In this document: piece by piece, positions 15,056 to 23,738 of the stretch
Numbering within the stretch: position 1 is the stretch's first letter
Layout of the letters: each line of letters starts with the position of its first letter
IMG/VR virus record: IMGVR_UViG_3300021197_000128
Span: 1-34,467 of that record
Strand: one strand, 5' to 3'
Origin: a virus
DNA: 34,467 nucleotides
Notes under the pieces: model-generated
Database searches by the model: none
What the model saw: the letters and a program-made list of their open reading frames with translations, nothing else
Told to the model about the DNA's origin: nothing
Program-made: the position numbers and the translations under genes

Positions 15056-17646
15056 TGATCGAATGTTTGTAGCCTTGGGAATATTGCTAATACAGTTAAT
15101 GGTAATGGTTGATCTTGCCTTACAAATACAAAACCATCATTATCATAACCACCTCTAAACTCGACTTCCTTATCTCCAGTAAACATTCCTAGAGCTTCCG
15201 ACATATCATCTGCTGAAGATCTAAATGGTATAAGATCTAGTTCTGCTTCTGAGCTACCTACCTTAACACCTACTGATTTATATAATCTTAATGTAATATT
15301 ATTTATTCTTTTGTTCTTGCCTTGTGATGTACCTTCTGTTCCGCCAGCATCTATTCTCATAGTTTGCAATGTTGACTTATAATTAAATCCTATATGTGCT
15401 TTTTGCACTGATCTAGCCAGTGTAATACCACCAGACGATACAGTTCTGTCTGGATGTGTTGCGCCATCACCCAGGACAACAATCTTTTCACCTTCTAAAT
15501 GTGTTAGACCAGATATAGATGTTGCTGCTGTGCCGCTATATGTAAGGCCACAATCAACAAAGTAAGCATCTTTTATATCTGTACCAAACTCATAGTTACT
15601 TAAATATTCTATATACCTTACAGTTGATCCATTCACAGTTCTCTTAACAATCATATAAAGATCATCTTCATCAGCTGTGCCAGGTATTGTAGCAATAGAT
15701 TCTACAACCGCATTACCCTGGTTTGTTGTTGTAAGCCTAGTTGGATCGCTAGTTTCTATTGTTGTATACCCAGTAGTTTCTGGATCTGTTTCTGTAATTG
15801 TAACAATAGCTGCTGAAGGATTAGCCACTGTAAAATCTGGATGAGCATTTATCCTGGTAAATATATTATCAGCTGTTGTGTTGTTATTTGTATTCGGTCT
15901 AAAACCAAATGTTGTATCAGCTGGATCAGAAGAACCAGCAGCTTCACTTACAAATGTAATTGTTTCTCCATCTGTTTTAGTAACCTTTATTGTTGTACCT
16001 ACAGCTATATTTGCATAATCAGACACAGTTATTGTTGCATCACCAAACCTACCGCCTAAAATATGTTCATGCCAGGCAACTACTTGTTCTTCTCGTCTAT
16101 ATGTCATACCGACAAGAAAACCATTTGTTAGTACACACCAAATCACATTATCTGGTTCTTGTTGCCAGGCCATTTCAACAATACCAGTTTCAGTAATATG
16201 TTCTGCAAGTATCGTTAAATCTGGTGCATTATAACTATCAGTATCAAAGTTAAATACTAATTCTCGTAATTTTCTCAAAGCTCGCTGAACGAACAATGTT
16301 ACTGGTCCTACATTTATAGGCTGTATATCTGCTGTTCCATAACTCGCTTGTCGTTTTATTTGTGCATTTGTCGGACTAAGTGGCTCGGCAGATCCACTAG
16401 CAGACACAGCAAATTCACCACCACTTGTACCAACTATTAACACCCTGGATGATGCCAGGTATCTTATAACATTGACCTGGCTAGATCCTATCGTATAACT
16501 CAAAGCATCCGCAGCATTAGTGCCATCTGCAAAATCTTCAAAGTCACCAGCCACAGAAAAGAACACTGTTTGTGGTTGTGTTGTTGTTCCAGCAAACACC
16601 AGGCGTTCTTCATAAAAACTTACACACGCTGGAAAACCAGTTGTTGTAGAAAATGCTCCCAGGCTAAAATCATCATCTGCTTCTAATACACCAGCAACAG
16701 TAATTGATTGACTTGCTGCTTCATCAACAACATCTACTGAAGGTGCAAATAACATTGTATCGTCTGTTACCTGGACAAGTAATGCAGAACTATTATTGTT
16801 TGCAGACGTACCAGCTCCAGTAATGACAACCTTTTGTCCTACCTTAAAACCTTCTTTTACAAAGTTTCCAGCACTATCAACTATTCTATCATTATGTTCT
16901 AGTCCAGTAGCGCTTGGATCTCCTTCAGCAAAACTTAATGTAGTTGCCGTCATACTTGGCATCAATTCAGTTCTGCCAGCTGTGTTTTCTTGCACAGTCG
17001 CAGTTACAGTTGTTGCATTAGTAAATGCAGTTATCTTTGCAAAACCATCATGCAGCTTAACTAATCTGCCAACATCTGTTGAAGCAAATAAATCAGCACT
17101 AGCTGTTATTGTTACACTACCAGTTCTACCATTAGCCGTTAATGTTGTTGCTGTGGTATTAGGATCTTGCATAGGACCACGCCTAAAATCAACAGCTGTA
17201 ATAGTCCATGCTGTGTGGCTTGTCCTGGTTATCTTATAAACTGGATGTGATGGATGTACCAAGTACATAACATCTGCGCTTTGTGTAAACTTTATCTGTG
17301 CAACTTGAGCTGAAGTATAAACAGTTGTTACTTCTACCGCAGATCCACCACTTTCTACAGTTCCGCCATCTTTATGTATTCTAAAATATTCATTGCCAAA
17401 TTCTAATATGTAAGCTTGTTCAACATTAAATTCAAAAGGTATTAACCTTGTTGCATTAGCGCTGGCTTTTACAGTGTTCACATAGATTGTGCCTGGTCTA
17501 CGACTAGCACCACCATGAGGATGTATAGTAAAATTCTGCATGGTTTTAGAACCATTAAAATATTTACTTATATCAGTTCGGCCATCTAGCCTTGGCGATA
17601 GTTCACCAGCTGTAAAGTTATTTAAGGTTGGTGAAGCCTTGGCCAT
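15052..17646 (-). CDS. Tail tube/nozzle protein B, T7 gp12-like
   Basis: 864 residues. The N-terminus (LNNFTAGELSPRLDGR, then NFTIHPHGGASRRPGT) is the hallmark of the gp12 nozzle family, which forms the hexameric lower tail tube. Several insertions of Thr/Gly-rich beta repeats occupy the middle. The conserved segments ACVSFYEERLVFAGTTTQPQ, SRVLIVGTSGGEFAV and ERLRELVFNFDTDSY-like (here RKLRELVFNFDTDSYNAPDLT) follow in the usual order. Coupled to the tail tube A gene by TAATG. Confidence 0.9.
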   Translation of the reverse strand: MAKASPTLNNFTAGELSPRLDGRTDISKYFNGSKTMQNFTIHPHGGASRRPGTIYVNTVKASANATRLIPFEFNVEQAYILEFGNEYFRIHKDGGTVESGGSAVEVTTVYTSAQVAQIKFTQSADVMYLVHPSHPVYKITRTSHTAWTITAVDFRRGPMQDPNTTATTLTANGRTGSVTITASADLFASTDVGRLVKLHDGFAKITAFTNATTVTATVQENTAGRTELMPSMTATTLSFAEGDPSATGLEHNDRIVDSAGNFVKEGFKVGQKVVITGAGTSANNNSSALLVQVTDDTMLFAPSVDVVDEAASQSITVAGVLEADDDFSLGAFSTTTGFPACVSFYEERLVFAGTTTQPQTVFFSVAGDFEDFADGTNAADALSYTIGSSQVNVIRYLASSRVLIVGTSGGEFAVSASGSAEPLSPTNAQIKRQASYGTADIQPINVGPVTLFVQRALRKLRELVFNFDTDSYNAPDLTILAEHITETGIVEMAWQQEPDNVIWCVLTNGFLVGMTYRREEQVVAWHEHILGGRFGDATITVSDYANIAVGTTIKVTKTDGETITFVSEAAGSSDPADTTFGFRPNTNNNTTADNIFTRINAHPDFTVANPSAAIVTITETDPETTGYTTIETSDPTRLTTTNQGNAVVESIATIPGTADEDDLYMIVKRTVNGSTVRYIEYLSNYEFGTDIKDAYFVDCGLTYSGTAATSISGLTHLEGEKIVVLGDGATHPDRTVSSGGITLARSVQKAHIGFNYKSTLQTMRIDAGGTEGTSQGKNKRINNITLRLYKSVGVKVGSSEAELDLIPFRSSADDMSEALGMFTGDKEVEFRGGYDNDGFVFVRQDQPLPLTVLAIFPRLQTFDQ

Positions 17647-18236
17647 TACAATCTCGCATTAATAAATGTATTAGCAGCTAATACTTCACTATCAGTTATG
17701 CTTGCTGTATTGATTGTGTTTCCTTCTGTTGCATCTACAAACCTAGCTTCAGTTAGTTTGTTTCTATAAAGATCATACATTGTTGCAGTTAATGTTGTAC
17801 TTCCTATCAAAGCATAGGCTATATCAGCAGCCATTGCCGCTTCTATTGTATTGATAAGTAATTGGTCATACTGGTTAGGATCTGTAATCCTGGCAACAAA
17901 TACTAGATTGACTGTAGATTCATCACATAAAAGCTTTCTGCCTTCTACCTCAAACTTAATTTCTGGATCTGAAAGTTTTAATACTCGCAGACAAAATGGA
18001 TCTGTCGGTAGTGTAAATTGACTAGAATATGTAAAACTAGGTGCTACTGAATCAGCTGCTAAAGTTTGCCTAGATATAAGAGCGTTCCAAGGATGCGCCC
18101 TAAAAACACTATCTCTAACAAATTCATATCGCTGATTGCATATTCTACCAGCCTTACTATCTTCTGATAATGCAAGAATAGTAGATGCGCCAATCATGTT
18201 TAGTGCTGAATTACATATATCAACCGCAGAAGCCAT
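17646..18236 (-). CDS. Tail tube protein A (gatekeeper/adaptor), T7 gp11-like
   Basis: 196 residues. The N-terminal helix ASAVDICNSALNMIGA, then CNQRYEFVRDSVFRAHPWN and LPTDPFCLRVL, are diagnostic of T7 gp11-type tail tubular protein A, which forms the dodecameric ring below the portal. AGGA lies seven bases before the ATG. The gene follows a strong terminator, so its transcription depends on read-through from the capsid genes or another upstream start. Confidence 0.9.
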   Translation of the reverse strand: MASAVDICNSALNMIGASTILALSEDSKAGRICNQRYEFVRDSVFRAHPWNALISRQTLAADSVAPSFTYSSQFTLPTDPFCLRVLKLSDPEIKFEVEGRKLLCDESTVNLVFVARITDPNQYDQLLINTIEAAMAADIAYALIGSTTLTATMYDLYRNKLTEARFVDATEGNTINTASITDSEVLAANTFINARL

Positions 18237-18249
18237 TATTAATTCCTAT

Positions 18250-18280
18250 AAAAAAGGACAGCGCATTGCTACGCTGTCCT
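18250..18280 (-). terminator. Rho-independent terminator after the capsid genes
   Basis: On the minus strand an 8-bp perfect GC-rich stem (GGACAGCG / CGCTGTCC, loop TAGCAATG) extended by an A-T pair is followed directly by six T residues. It lies in the 50-bp gap between the decoration-like gene and tail tube A. T7 has its terminator at the equivalent place, after gene 10, where partial termination raises capsid protein over tail protein. Confidence 0.85.
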
Positions 18281-18286
18281 GGTTGT

Positions 18287-18763
18287 TTAGTTTACAACGT
18301 ATTCGATTATGAATGACATTGAACCAGCAGTACCACCAGTTGCATTAAAAGTTACTGCAACATAGTAAAATCCGCCTGGATCAGTTGAATCACCAGCAAT
18401 CGTGTAAACCTTTTGACCGCAAGTAGTTATATCAGCAGCTTCAAAACGAACATCTGCCATTGCGCCAGCATCAGCGACACTGGTTGCAAAGCAATCTTCG
18501 TCTTTAACAACGCCAGCGCTAGTATACAAACCAACATTAAAAGTACAGCTACCACCGAAAGTGTCTGTACCTATCTTTAATGATGATATGCTAGCGTGTG
18601 TTGGTATTGGAGCAAGCATAACAATATCATTGTCTGTGCTATCTCCAGCAGCTAACTCTAACGTACCTTGTGCTATACGAGTTACGCCAGCAAGTAAACT
18701 TGCATCACTCATTGTATAGGTGGCTTCGAAATTGCCAACGAGATCAGAATTTAATGTAGTCAT
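18287..18763 (-). CDS. Capsid decoration-like or minor structural protein
   Basis: 158 residues, Gly/Thr/Ala-rich, with alternating strand pattern and no long helices; four cysteines. VTRIAQGTLELAAGDSTDNDIVMLAPIPTHA-type segment (about 25-55) and a FYYVAVTFNATGG segment near the C-terminus suggest a beta-sandwich. It lies directly after the major capsid gene and before the terminator, so it is likely made at high level together with capsid protein. A GGGAG site precedes the ATG by seven bases. Role as head decoration is inferred from position and fold. Confidence 0.6.
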   Translation of the reverse strand: MTTLNSDLVGNFEATYTMSDASLLAGVTRIAQGTLELAAGDSTDNDIVMLAPIPTHASISSLKIGTDTFGGSCTFNVGLYTSAGVVKDEDCFATSVADAGAMADVRFEAADITTCGQKVYTIAGDSTDPGGFYYVAVTFNATGGTAGSMSFIIEYVVN

Positions 18764-18776
18764 TTTCTATCTCCCT

Positions 18777-19640
18777 CTAAGCTGATTCATCACAAAGGAC
18801 AGAAACCACTTTTGCTTCTTCCATTCGTGTTGCACCAAATGTTGAACAATAAAAGACTTGAGTTGAGTAGGACTTATCTGCTCTCTCATCAATCTTTGCC
18901 ATTACGTCTTTGCCGACAGCAAGCTTCAATCCATCTTCCGCCCAGGCAAAGCAAGTTCTAATATTAGATGCTACGCTTAACCTTGTTGACATGATAAATT
19001 TGAATCCCATGAACGTATCCACCTCGCCTTGGACTAAACTTTTTATCGAATTAAAATCGCTCGAGGTGACTTGTGTAGTACCAAGTAAAGCTTCTACTTG
19101 AGCTGGAGCTACGGCAATATATCTTGGAATAGATGGATCAACAGAACCTTCATCCAAAATTTTCTTTGCACTTATTAGCTTTGCTATTGTTAGATCGGCT
19201 GATCCATGAGCAATAATATTACCAGCAACCATTGAAGTATCTGTGCTACCGCTTGATCCAGTTTTGGCTGTACCAGTTGCAGCAGTAATAATTGCATCAT
19301 CCATAGCTCTACCCATTGCCGCCGCCGCTGCTTGAGCATAAGTAGATGTAGGATCGATTAACATTCTTATTTTGTCAGCATCATCAATAAGATCTGCCCA
19401 CTCATAAGAATCCATAGTTACCATTCGTCTTGAATGAGGTGTATCAAGGATCTGTGTATCAGCGTGTCTGCTAGTTCGCTTAACAGCTGCAACACTTCCA
19501 ACTTGATCGAAAAATGCTTTCTCACCAGTTACGGATTCTTCTGATACAGAACCACGGAGCAAAGAACCTCTTTGCTGCGATAATAACTGTACGTTAGAAC
19601 TAAACTGATTAACGAAAGCTGTAGTGATTTGTGAACTCAT
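18777..19640 (-). CDS. Major capsid protein, HK97-like fold
   Basis: 287 residues. Characteristic features of the short podovirus capsid family: an N-terminal QQRGSLLRGSVSEES, DTPHSRRMVTMDSYEWADLI, then a helix DKIRMLIDPTSTYAQAAAAAMGRAMDDAI, an A-domain with RYIAVAPAQVEALLGT and SLVQGEVDTFMGFKFI, and a C-terminal ATRMEEAKVVSVLCDE strand. It follows scaffold and is headed by a GGAG site eight bases before the ATG. No N-terminal pro-domain or protease gene is evident; the separate scaffold protein takes that role. Confidence 0.9.
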   Translation of the reverse strand: MSSQITTAFVNQFSSNVQLLSQQRGSLLRGSVSEESVTGEKAFFDQVGSVAAVKRTSRHADTQILDTPHSRRMVTMDSYEWADLIDDADKIRMLIDPTSTYAQAAAAAMGRAMDDAIITAATGTAKTGSSGSTDTSMVAGNIIAHGSADLTIAKLISAKKILDEGSVDPSIPRYIAVAPAQVEALLGTTQVTSSDFNSIKSLVQGEVDTFMGFKFIMSTRLSVASNIRTCFAWAEDGLKLAVGKDVMAKIDERADKSYSTQVFYCSTFGATRMEEAKVVSVLCDESA

Positions 19641-19702
19641 TTCACTTTCTCCGTTAGTTTAAGATTAAAATTAAAACGCTACCTGGGGAATCCAGACGTA
19701 AG

Positions 19703-19900
19703 TTATTTGGTGTTGCGAGGGCCTTTGCTTATCTCGACTACTTTGCTAGTGCCTTTCTTGGAAGGACCATCTGGCTTATCTCCCTTTCCGCACCAATGCA
19801 AATACTTGTCAGCTCTTTCTAGTGGATCATCTATAATCCTACCAGATCCAGTTTCGAGTACCATTCTCAAAACTTCGAGCCTAAATTCTCTTTCATCCAT
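19703..19900 (-). CDS. Small protein between scaffold and capsid genes
   Basis: 65 residues: an acidic helical N-terminus (DEREFRLEVLRMVLETG), a middle with DDPLERADKYLHWCGKGD, and a basic disordered tail. It starts on a TAATG overlap with the scaffold stop. Function unknown; its position suggests a head assembly or minor head protein. Confidence 0.55.
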   Translation of the reverse strand: MDEREFRLEVLRMVLETGSGRIIDDPLERADKYLHWCGKGDKPDGPSKKGTSKVVEISKGPRNTK

Positions 19901-20736
19901 TACATCATTTCCCTATATCTCATAGCTTCATCAACGTAAAAGCTATGTTGTGGATGTTTGGCATCCCAATAAGGTGTACTTGGAGCTGTTAGTTCAGATA
20001 ATTTTTCTGAAACGTCACTTGGCGATAATGCACCAGTTGTTTTTACGCCAGCTAAAGTATCTTCACCCATTTTTTCTTTCATATACTGTCCAATATTAAC
20101 CATTGTTTTAATAATTGCTGGATGATCGCCTAGTTTCATCCCATTACTAAGTGTTAAATCTTCAAATTCTTCTACTGGAATAGCGCTAAAATTGTCTAAA
20201 ACACCTTTTCCTACAGCCATTCTATCGTCAAATGCCTGGCCATATTCCTTTTTTAGCTCTAATGATACCTGGTTTATTTGATCTTCAGTAACATTTGCTG
20301 ATTGTTGGACCTGGCTTCCACTAAATTCGTTATATTTATTCAGTAAATTCTGCGCCTGGTGAGGTAATAATCCCACTTCATGCGCTGTTTTCTTGAACCA
20401 ATTAACCATATCAGCGTTTTCTGCTTGGCCTTCGGCTAGTTTATTCTCTAATTGGTAATCTTCAGCGCTTGCTGGCCTACCAACTTTATCATAAAAACTG
20501 TTCCAATCATCTGATGTGGCAAACTTTCCAGGCTTTACAACCTTATCTGCACCTATCATGGACTGTGCATTAACATAAGATTTAGCTAATGATCCTACAT
20601 CCTGGATAGTTTCTAATGATTTATGACTTCTTATATCTTCTGGAATATCTGAGCGCCAATCATTCTGTACTGGCTGCGCAGACGGAGCTTGTCCAGCATC
20701 TACTGGAGCTTCCGCTACCTGGGCTTCTTCACTCAT
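19900..20736 (-). CDS. Scaffolding protein
   Basis: 278 residues, acidic, Gln/Ala-rich and mainly helical. It has DWRSDIPEDIRSHKSLETI and GSLAKSYVNAQSMIG near the N-terminus, YQLENKLAEGQAEN and WFKKTAHEVGLLPHQAQNLL in the middle: these are standard for podovirus scaffold proteins. The C-terminal helix probably binds the capsid protein. It lies between the portal region and the capsid gene as expected and is coupled to both neighbours by short overlaps. Confidence 0.85.
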   Translation of the reverse strand: MSEEAQVAEAPVDAGQAPSAQPVQNDWRSDIPEDIRSHKSLETIQDVGSLAKSYVNAQSMIGADKVVKPGKFATSDDWNSFYDKVGRPASAEDYQLENKLAEGQAENADMVNWFKKTAHEVGLLPHQAQNLLNKYNEFSGSQVQQSANVTEDQINQVSLELKKEYGQAFDDRMAVGKGVLDNFSAIPVEEFEDLTLSNGMKLGDHPAIIKTMVNIGQYMKEKMGEDTLAGVKTTGALSPSDVSEKLSELTAPSTPYWDAKHPQHSFYVDEAMRYREMM

Positions 20737-20954
20737 GTTTCTACTATGTCCTCTCTAGTTTTTGGTTCTTGCAGCATTGATAATAAAAATAAGACTACAG
20801 TTCGCTGCCCTTCTCTGTAGGCTGTTTCGTTAGGATCTTGTGAAAATGTAGATCCATTAATGTGATACCTGGCTTGCAGATCTTTCATTACAATCTGGCC
20901 ATCTTCTGTATTTAAAAGCGTTTTATAGGCTGCTCTTAAATCTTCTATGCTCAT
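20733..20954 (-). CDS. Bbp19-like small head protein
   Basis: 73 residues. The pattern YKTLLNTEDGQIVMKDLQ, then FSQDPNETAYREGQRTVVLFLL, matches the Bbp19-like family found next to portal and scaffold genes in many tailed phages. Function unknown. ATGA overlap with the portal stop and a short overlap with scaffold place it in the head cluster. Confidence 0.7.
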   Translation of the reverse strand: MSIEDLRAAYKTLLNTEDGQIVMKDLQARYHINGSTFSQDPNETAYREGQRTVVLFLLSMLQEPKTREDIVET

Positions 20955-22573
20955 TGTGCTTGCTCGGTTGTAGCGTTAACTGCTCGCAATGCTGGTGCTG
21001 CATTACCAGCTGCTTCTGCTGCTTGCTGCGCTTGCATCATTTCTGCTTGCTGTTGTTGTACTGCTGCCCTTCTTTGTCGTATCTCGGCAACTTCTTCATC
21101 ACCTCGAATAGCTGTAGCTGGTACAGATAAAGCTTTGACCATATGTTTGGTTAGGCCATCTGAATCTAAATAATCAATAATACTTGGATCTACACCTACA
21201 AGTGGCTGCATTAACTCCAGTAAACGTAGTGCTGATTGCACATCACCAGATCTTTGCGCTTTGGCTAGAGGTGATACATATTCTATTTCTATATCAATAT
21301 TCTGCATAAATTCTGGCGCAACCTCAAAAGCTTCTTGCCTAGCTAAAATATTATAACAACGAGTGATAAGTGGCTGTAGTAATTCAGCTTGCAATCTTCC
21401 TAATACTGGCCCTAACAATCTCATCTTTTCTTCAGTACGCTGGACAACTTCTGTTGCTGTCATCTGTGGTCCTTGACCAAGAATTAACTGGTCAACGTAG
21501 AAAGCCGATTGTATAGCTTTTCTACGCTGTTCTTCCATATTTAGACCTAATGGATTGTTTGCACCTATGTTTAATGGTTCTATTCTATCCCTTGATCCAG
21601 ACCTATAAAAGTTAAGGCCGCCTGGTATAGTTCTTATGGGGAGTATAAAACCATCATCTGGAACAAGAAGTGGAGGATCAACTTGTTTTTGGGCGGCCCT
21701 AATTGTTACTTCAGACATTTTATTTAACATTTTTATGTCTGGCAAAGCTGTCATGGCTGGTGATCTACCATAGCCAATTTCAAAACTAGCTTTTAAAAAT
21801 CTTGGTGCTGTATAGGGAAACTCATCAAATCCGCCTTCAGATAAAATTTTCTTTTCATCTGGATCTAAATAAACAGAAGCAAAAGGTTTATTTAGTGAAT
21901 CTATCCTGGTTACATCTCTTTCATCTCTTTTAAATACAGCATGAAGCAAAGTTATTTCTTCATAAGGATTCTTTTGCATTAACTTAGCCACACGCTGCGG
22001 CACAGCTGCTTCACCAAAACGAGCTATGGCTGCACGTGCTGGCATCTTAAATTTTCTATAAACTGTATCTACTCGCCCGTTTTCATCTTCAGATAAATAA
22101 CATTCTGATATATGCCTGGTCGAAAACTTTAGCTGAAACTCATCATCAGATTCAACAAACATAACACCAGTACCGAATGTAATGAGATCATGGTACAATT
22201 CATGTATCTGTTCTTGAAAGTTAGATCTCGAAAATGCCTGGTACATAATATCTTCAACGCCTTCAAGCCATTCTTTTGCCGTATCATCACTATCAAGAAA
22301 TCTGTCCTGGAAGCGCAAACTAAACCATTTTGTACTCGCATTAGTTAACATTCCATGAAGTGAAGCAGACATAAGTTCTGCTGCATGAATTGCTGTACCA
22401 TCAAATATAAGTTCTGTGCGCTTATCACCACCAGATCTAACTTTGGTTACATCAGCTTTTCTAGGAACAACATAATCGGCTATCTCTTGCCAATGGGATT
22501 CCCAGGTTGATCTCATATTTTCTAAACTACCAAATCGACTAAGTAGAATATGAGCTAAATCATTTTCTGCCAT
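20951..22573 (-). CDS. Portal (head-tail connector) protein
   Basis: 540 residues, the usual length for T7-like portals. Family signs: an N-terminal WESHWQEIADYVVPRKAD, LIFDGTAIHAAELMSASLHGMLTNASTKWF, a central YLDPDEKKILSEGGFDEFPY and FYVDQLILGQGPQMTATEVVQRTEEKMRLLGPVLGRL, all typical of the Head-tail_con family. The C-terminus is a Gln/Ala-rich helix that may form the barrel inside the capsid. Dodecameric ring through which DNA is packaged and ejected; binds TerL and tail tube A. Confidence 0.92.
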   Translation of the reverse strand: MAENDLAHILLSRFGSLENMRSTWESHWQEIADYVVPRKADVTKVRSGGDKRTELIFDGTAIHAAELMSASLHGMLTNASTKWFSLRFQDRFLDSDDTAKEWLEGVEDIMYQAFSRSNFQEQIHELYHDLITFGTGVMFVESDDEFQLKFSTRHISECYLSEDENGRVDTVYRKFKMPARAAIARFGEAAVPQRVAKLMQKNPYEEITLLHAVFKRDERDVTRIDSLNKPFASVYLDPDEKKILSEGGFDEFPYTAPRFLKASFEIGYGRSPAMTALPDIKMLNKMSEVTIRAAQKQVDPPLLVPDDGFILPIRTIPGGLNFYRSGSRDRIEPLNIGANNPLGLNMEEQRRKAIQSAFYVDQLILGQGPQMTATEVVQRTEEKMRLLGPVLGRLQAELLQPLITRCYNILARQEAFEVAPEFMQNIDIEIEYVSPLAKAQRSGDVQSALRLLELMQPLVGVDPSIIDYLDSDGLTKHMVKALSVPATAIRGDEEVAEIRQRRAAVQQQQAEMMQAQQAAEAAGNAAPALRAVNATTEQAQ

Positions 22574-23398
22574 TTATAATCCTAATAAAGTTTTTCTGCG
22601 GATAGGCGCACCACCAACAATACCTTGTGCTGATGTTAGAATTGTGCCTTTTGTTCGGCCACGCTTTCTTTCTTCTTCTTCTTCTTCATCACCAGCTCTT
22701 ACAACATCCCTTGGATTTGCAGATCCAGTTGTGTTATCTGGCTGATCTGATCCGCCGCCACTTGGCGGAATATAATCATCATTATCATCACCGCCTAAAT
22801 TATCGTCACCTTCTTCTGGTGGTTCGTATATATCCATACCGCCACCGCCAGCGCCTGGATCTCCACCAGGTTCACCGCCAATGTCCATGCCGCCATCACC
22901 TTGATTGGGATTGCCGCCCATACCTGGATCATCTGGTACTGGATCATCATCTATATCAACACCGCCTGGATCTGGATCTGTTTCTTCTGGTGTAGTTGGA
23001 TCGTCACCAACTATAGATTCATCTTCACCTATACCTTCATCCTGGTCAGTTCCATCTTCTGGTGTGTCTGATCCTGGTTGTCCAGTTTCTGGACTTCCAA
23101 TATCTGATCCACCGCCGCCGCCGCCAGGATCACCTGGTTCATTATCTTGATAACTATCGTCATCATCATCATTATCATCACCTGGGCCTGGACCTGGATC
23201 TGGACTGCTTGGTGGATCTGGATCATAGTCTGGATCTTCTTCTGGTGGATCATAACCGCCATCATCACCGCCGCCGCCGCCGCCACCGCCATCATCTCCT
23301 ATAAAACAGTATGTCGGATCGTTCCAGGGCAACATCTGGCCCAATATGTCCTTTTTTCTGTTTAGTTGGTCTATACCAATATCCAGTTCCAATTCCAT
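22574..23398 (-). CDS. Gly/Asp/Pro-rich acidic protein with TILTS...KTLLG tail
   Basis: 274 residues from the ATG at 23398; an alternative ATG at 23335 (residue 22) would cut the overlap with the acyltransferase gene from 107 to 44 bases, and neither has a well-spaced ribosome site. The middle (about 34-245) is almost only Gly, Asp, Pro, Glu and Ser with runs of up to eight Gly and several GGMDI-type segments, ending in an EEEEEE-like acidic patch and a basic RKRGRTKG. The last 25 residues (GTILTSAQGIVGG ... RKTLLGL) match the tail of the 76-residue protein encoded on the other side of the acyltransferase. The frame is confirmed by this motif. Likely a disordered minor head protein; function unknown. 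Confidence 0.7.
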   Translation of the reverse strand: MELELDIGIDQLNRKKDILGQMLPWNDPTYCFIGDDGGGGGGGGDDGGYDPPEEDPDYDPDPPSSPDPGPGPGDDNDDDDDSYQDNEPGDPGGGGGGSDIGSPETGQPGSDTPEDGTDQDEGIGEDESIVGDDPTTPEETDPDPGGVDIDDDPVPDDPGMGGNPNQGDGGMDIGGEPGGDPGAGGGGMDIYEPPEEGDDNLGGDDNDDYIPPSGGGSDQPDNTTGSANPRDVVRAGDEEEEEERKRGRTKGTILTSAQGIVGGAPIRRKTLLGL

Positions 23399-23738
23399 GT
23401 TCCTTATTAAAATATCGGACTGTATCTTTTACAATAAATGATACATGACCAAAGGGAGCAACAAACTCAGCCAGCCATAAATGATTGCCAGATTGCCACC
23501 AATCTTTCTCCATTGATGCGCCATCTCTTAGCCTGGTTAACACTTCGTCAGATACAAGCGCATACGAACAAAAGCCAACAAGCTTTTCATGTTTATTTCG
23601 CCAGTACCTATACTGATTAATCGTTAATGGTGTTTCAAAATTATCTATAAGTTTTCTTAACGTAACAGATCTGTGCAGCCGACTATGCCTTAGAAGCTCA
23701 ACAACCTCACCAAAGCTAGGACTTCTTAGTTGCACCAC
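23292..23738 (-). CDS. HlyC-like toxin-activating lysine acyltransferase
   Basis: 148 residues, GTG start. Resembles RTX toxin-activating acyltransferases (HlyC family), which move a fatty acyl group from acyl-ACP to lysine side chains. Seen: SRLHRSVTLRKLIDNF (HlyC has PLHRNW with catalytic H23; here H22), NQYRYWRNKHEKLVGFCSYALVSDE, then DWWQSGNHLWLAEFVAPFG, matching HlyC SGDRKWFIDWIAPFG. The catalytic Asp92 of HlyC is replaced by Glu91. Length is close to HlyC (170). No RTX toxin is encoded nearby; instead the gene lies between two late proteins that share a C-terminal lysine-containing tail. It overlaps both neighbours and is thus expressed with terminase and portal. Activity and substrate are inference. 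Confidence 0.75.
   Translation of the reverse strand: MVQLRSPSFGEVVELLRHSRLHRSVTLRKLIDNFETPLTINQYRYWRNKHEKLVGFCSYALVSDEVLTRLRDGASMEKDWWQSGNHLWLAEFVAPFGHVSFIVKDTVRYFNKEHGIGTGYWYRPTKQKKGHIGPDVALERSDILFYRR

Noticed and set aside
23029-23295. 88-codon minus-strand frame starting ATG ATG right after AGGAG
   Set aside because: The ribosome-like site is tempting, but the product is Ala/Met/Val-rich noise from the alternative frame of the Gly/Asp-rich gene, whose frame is fixed by the KTLLG tail.
22574-23398. RTX toxin-like calcium-binding protein as substrate of the HlyC-like enzyme
   Set aside because: Gly and Asp are abundant, but the GGxGxDxUx nonapeptide is not repeated, there is no secretion-type C-terminus, and the tail motif ties it to phage head genes.
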